Positions 62,825-64,000 of a stretch of DNA of 64,000 nt are shown here, piece by piece. The notes beneath the pieces are model-generated. The model made no database searches. It had not been told where the DNA came from and saw nothing but the letters and a program-made list of their open reading frames with translations. Every line of letters starts with the position of its first letter. Position 1 is the stretch's first letter. The stretch covers positions 3,782,001 through 3,846,000 of the forward strand of contig NZ_CP047898.1 in assembly GCF_009911795.1 (NCBI RefSeq), given 5' to 3'. Origin of the DNA: Pseudarthrobacter psychrotolerans. GTDB taxonomy: Bacteria; Actinomycetota; Actinomycetes; Actinomycetales; Micrococcaceae. The position numbers and the translations under genes were made by a program.

Positions 62825-63739
62825 ATGGGTCAGAGCGCCGAGTTCGGAAAATTCCTGAAGGCCATGCGGTCCCGGCTGAGCCCGGACGACGCGGGGGCGG
62901 AAGCCACCTCCGGCGCCCGCCGGGTTCCTGGCCTGCGGCGCGAGGAAGTGGCACGGCTTGCAGGTGTCAGCACGGACTACTACATCCGACTGGAGCAGGG
63001 CAGGAACATCCACCCCTCGCGCTCTGTACTGGATTCCGTGTTCCGCGCCCTCCGGCTGGACGCAGGCCAACACACGCACATGATGGATCTCCTGGAAAAC
63101 TGCGCCGCCAGTCCACGTTCACCCGGACCGGCGCAGACAGTGCAGACAGTACGGCCGGCCCTCCGGCAGCTCCTGGAAGCGGTGGGGGACATCCCGGCCG
63201 TGGTGCTGGGCCGCCGGACCGACGTGCTGGCGGGGAACCGTATGGCCTATCTGTTGTTCACGGATTTTCGGGACCTGCCGGCGCACGAACGCAACCTCAC
63301 CCGGTGGCTGGTCCTCGATCCCAGTGCCCGGGAACTCTTCCGAGACTGGAAAACGGTGGCCGCGGAAGCGGCCGGTGCCCTCCGCGTGGATGTCGGCCGG
63401 CATCCCAACGACCCGCAGGCCAACCAGCTGGTCGGCGAACTCGCTGTCCACAGCGAGCATTTCCGCCAATGGTGGGCAGGGCACCGCGTGGCCACGCGGT
63501 CCGCCGGCAACGTACGGCTCCATCATCCCGCCGTCGGAGACCTGGAACTGAACTTTGAAAACCTGGTCCTTCCGGACGACCCCGACCAGACGCTGAGGAT
63601 GTATTCCGCAAAACCAGGCTCGCCGTCGTCGGACGCCCTGGCGTTGCTGAGCCTTGGCGCGGAGGCCAATGCGGAGTCGGCGCAGCCGCCGCGGGCTGCA
63701 GCCGGGGCGCCGCCCCCTGTGCCCGAAAACCGGGAGTAA
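62825..63739 (+). CDS. XRE-family regulator with MmyB-like ligand-binding domain
   Basis: This 304-residue regulator has an N-terminal helix-turn-helix (RRVPGLRREEVARLAGVSTDYY, then IRLEQGRNIHPS) and a PAS-like MmyB ligand-binding domain (AVVLGRRTDVLAGNRMAYLLF, WWAGHRVATRSAGNVRLHHP, LNFENLVLPDDPDQTLRMYSA). MmyB domains are thought to bind a fatty acid. Actinobacteria use many such proteins to repress a divergent reductase or dehydrogenase, here the aldo/keto reductase. Confidence 0.9.
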   Translation: MGQSAEFGKFLKAMRSRLSPDDAGAEATSGARRVPGLRREEVARLAGVSTDYYIRLEQGRNIHPSRSVLDSVFRALRLDAGQHTHMMDLLENCAASPRSPGPAQTVQTVRPALRQLLEAVGDIPAVVLGRRTDVLAGNRMAYLLFTDFRDLPAHERNLTRWLVLDPSARELFRDWKTVAAEAAGALRVDVGRHPNDPQANQLVGELAVHSEHFRQWWAGHRVATRSAGNVRLHHPAVGDLELNFENLVLPDDPDQTLRMYSAKPGSPSSDALALLSLGAEANAESAQPPRAAAGAPPPVPENRE

Positions 63740-63877
63740 CCGGCAGCCACCCATGGCCTGCGCTGTACATTTGGCCAGCGCAACAGGAGGATTCTGGCCA
63801 GGAGCCCATTGGGATCGGATCGCATCGTTCCTAGGCTGGAGTAACAAACTTTTTCTCCACGAAGGATGGTCTCAACG

Positions 63878-64000
63878 ATGAAACGCATCGCCCTGCTCAA
63901 CGAACGCCAGGCCGCTGCCGCCAGCCGCAGCCAGGCCGCCACCGGCTCGCACTGCCCGGTTTCCGGCCTCTGGAGCCCGGCAAGCGACCCCCACACGGTC
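63878..64000 (+). CDS. small protein with GSHCPxxGxWxP signature, truncated by the window end
   Basis: ATG 63878 follows AAGGA and the frame runs off the right edge after 41 codons. It reads MKRIALLNERQAAAA, then GSHCPVSGLWSPASDPHTV. The GSHCP..G.W.P core is shared with the small protein at 13568-13834. Function is unknown. Confidence 0.55.
   Translation, partial: MKRIALLNERQAAAASRSQAATGSHCPVSGLWSPASDPHTV

Noticed and set aside
1..64000. CRISPR arrays, rRNA genes and prophage
   Set aside because: No regularly spaced repeats with spacers, rRNA-like sequence or phage structural genes were seen. The only short tandem array (9914-9973) lacks spacers.

Overview
The window is one contiguous stretch of a high-GC actinobacterial chromosome. 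Third codon positions are strongly G/C, and GTG and TTG starts are common. A DUF222/HNH gene and a mutY/disA/radA neighbourhood of the kind known from actinobacteria are present. Protein style fits an Arthrobacter/Pseudarthrobacter-like member of the Micrococcaceae, but this is a judgement by eye.

Layout. 1-4 kb: two DUF3592 membrane proteins, mutY, a membrane-anchored protein and disA. 4.3-7.8 kb: prfC, an orphan fabF and a small hypothetical gene. 8-9.9 kb: an aminotransferase and an RraA/CHA-aldolase-family protein. 9.9-13.8 kb: a patch of DUF222/HNH endonuclease and small secreted or membrane proteins. 14-25.2 kb: a catabolic island with a LysR regulator, a polyamine/opine-type ABC importer, the 5-oxoprolinase trio pxpABC, an MHS-type permease, an SDR and a 2-hydroxyacid dehydrogenase. 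25.3-28.5 kb: an IS3-family element followed by idonate/gluconate genes (idnO, idnD). 28.5-31.6 kb: a sensor kinase and radA. 31.7-34.8 kb: an AraC regulator, a PhyH dioxygenase and an FUSC protein. 35-41 kb: phosphate uptake, with pstSCAB on the + strand and pitA plus its DUF47 partner on the - strand. 42 kb: tRNA-Lys. 42.3-47.1 kb: two small membrane proteins, an M20 amidohydrolase, a double-length Lrp regulator and a GAF-ANTAR protein. 47.6-56.7 kb: a HhH-GPD protein, malQ, an NmrA-like protein, a secreted alpha-amylase, a PrmC-like methyltransferase and a DM13 protein. 57-64 kb: stress-type small proteins, three aldo/keto reductases, an epimerase-like protein, XRE regulators and a gene running off the end.

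Two things dominate. First, radA and disA, neighbours in actinobacteria such as Mycobacterium tuberculosis, are separated here by about 26 kb of largely accessory genes. Second, at least eight genes, including disA and malQ, carry ten single-base frame breaks in total. Most are one missing base in a short G/C run, and each is repaired by restoring one base. This points to consensus sequencing errors more than to mass gene decay. Broken genes are therefore annotated across the break, with the position given.

Other signals are a 13-base word present at least six times, mostly in one orientation, a 27-G homopolymer, a repeat family acting as two-way terminators, and a pair of small proteins sharing a GSHCP..G.W.P signature.
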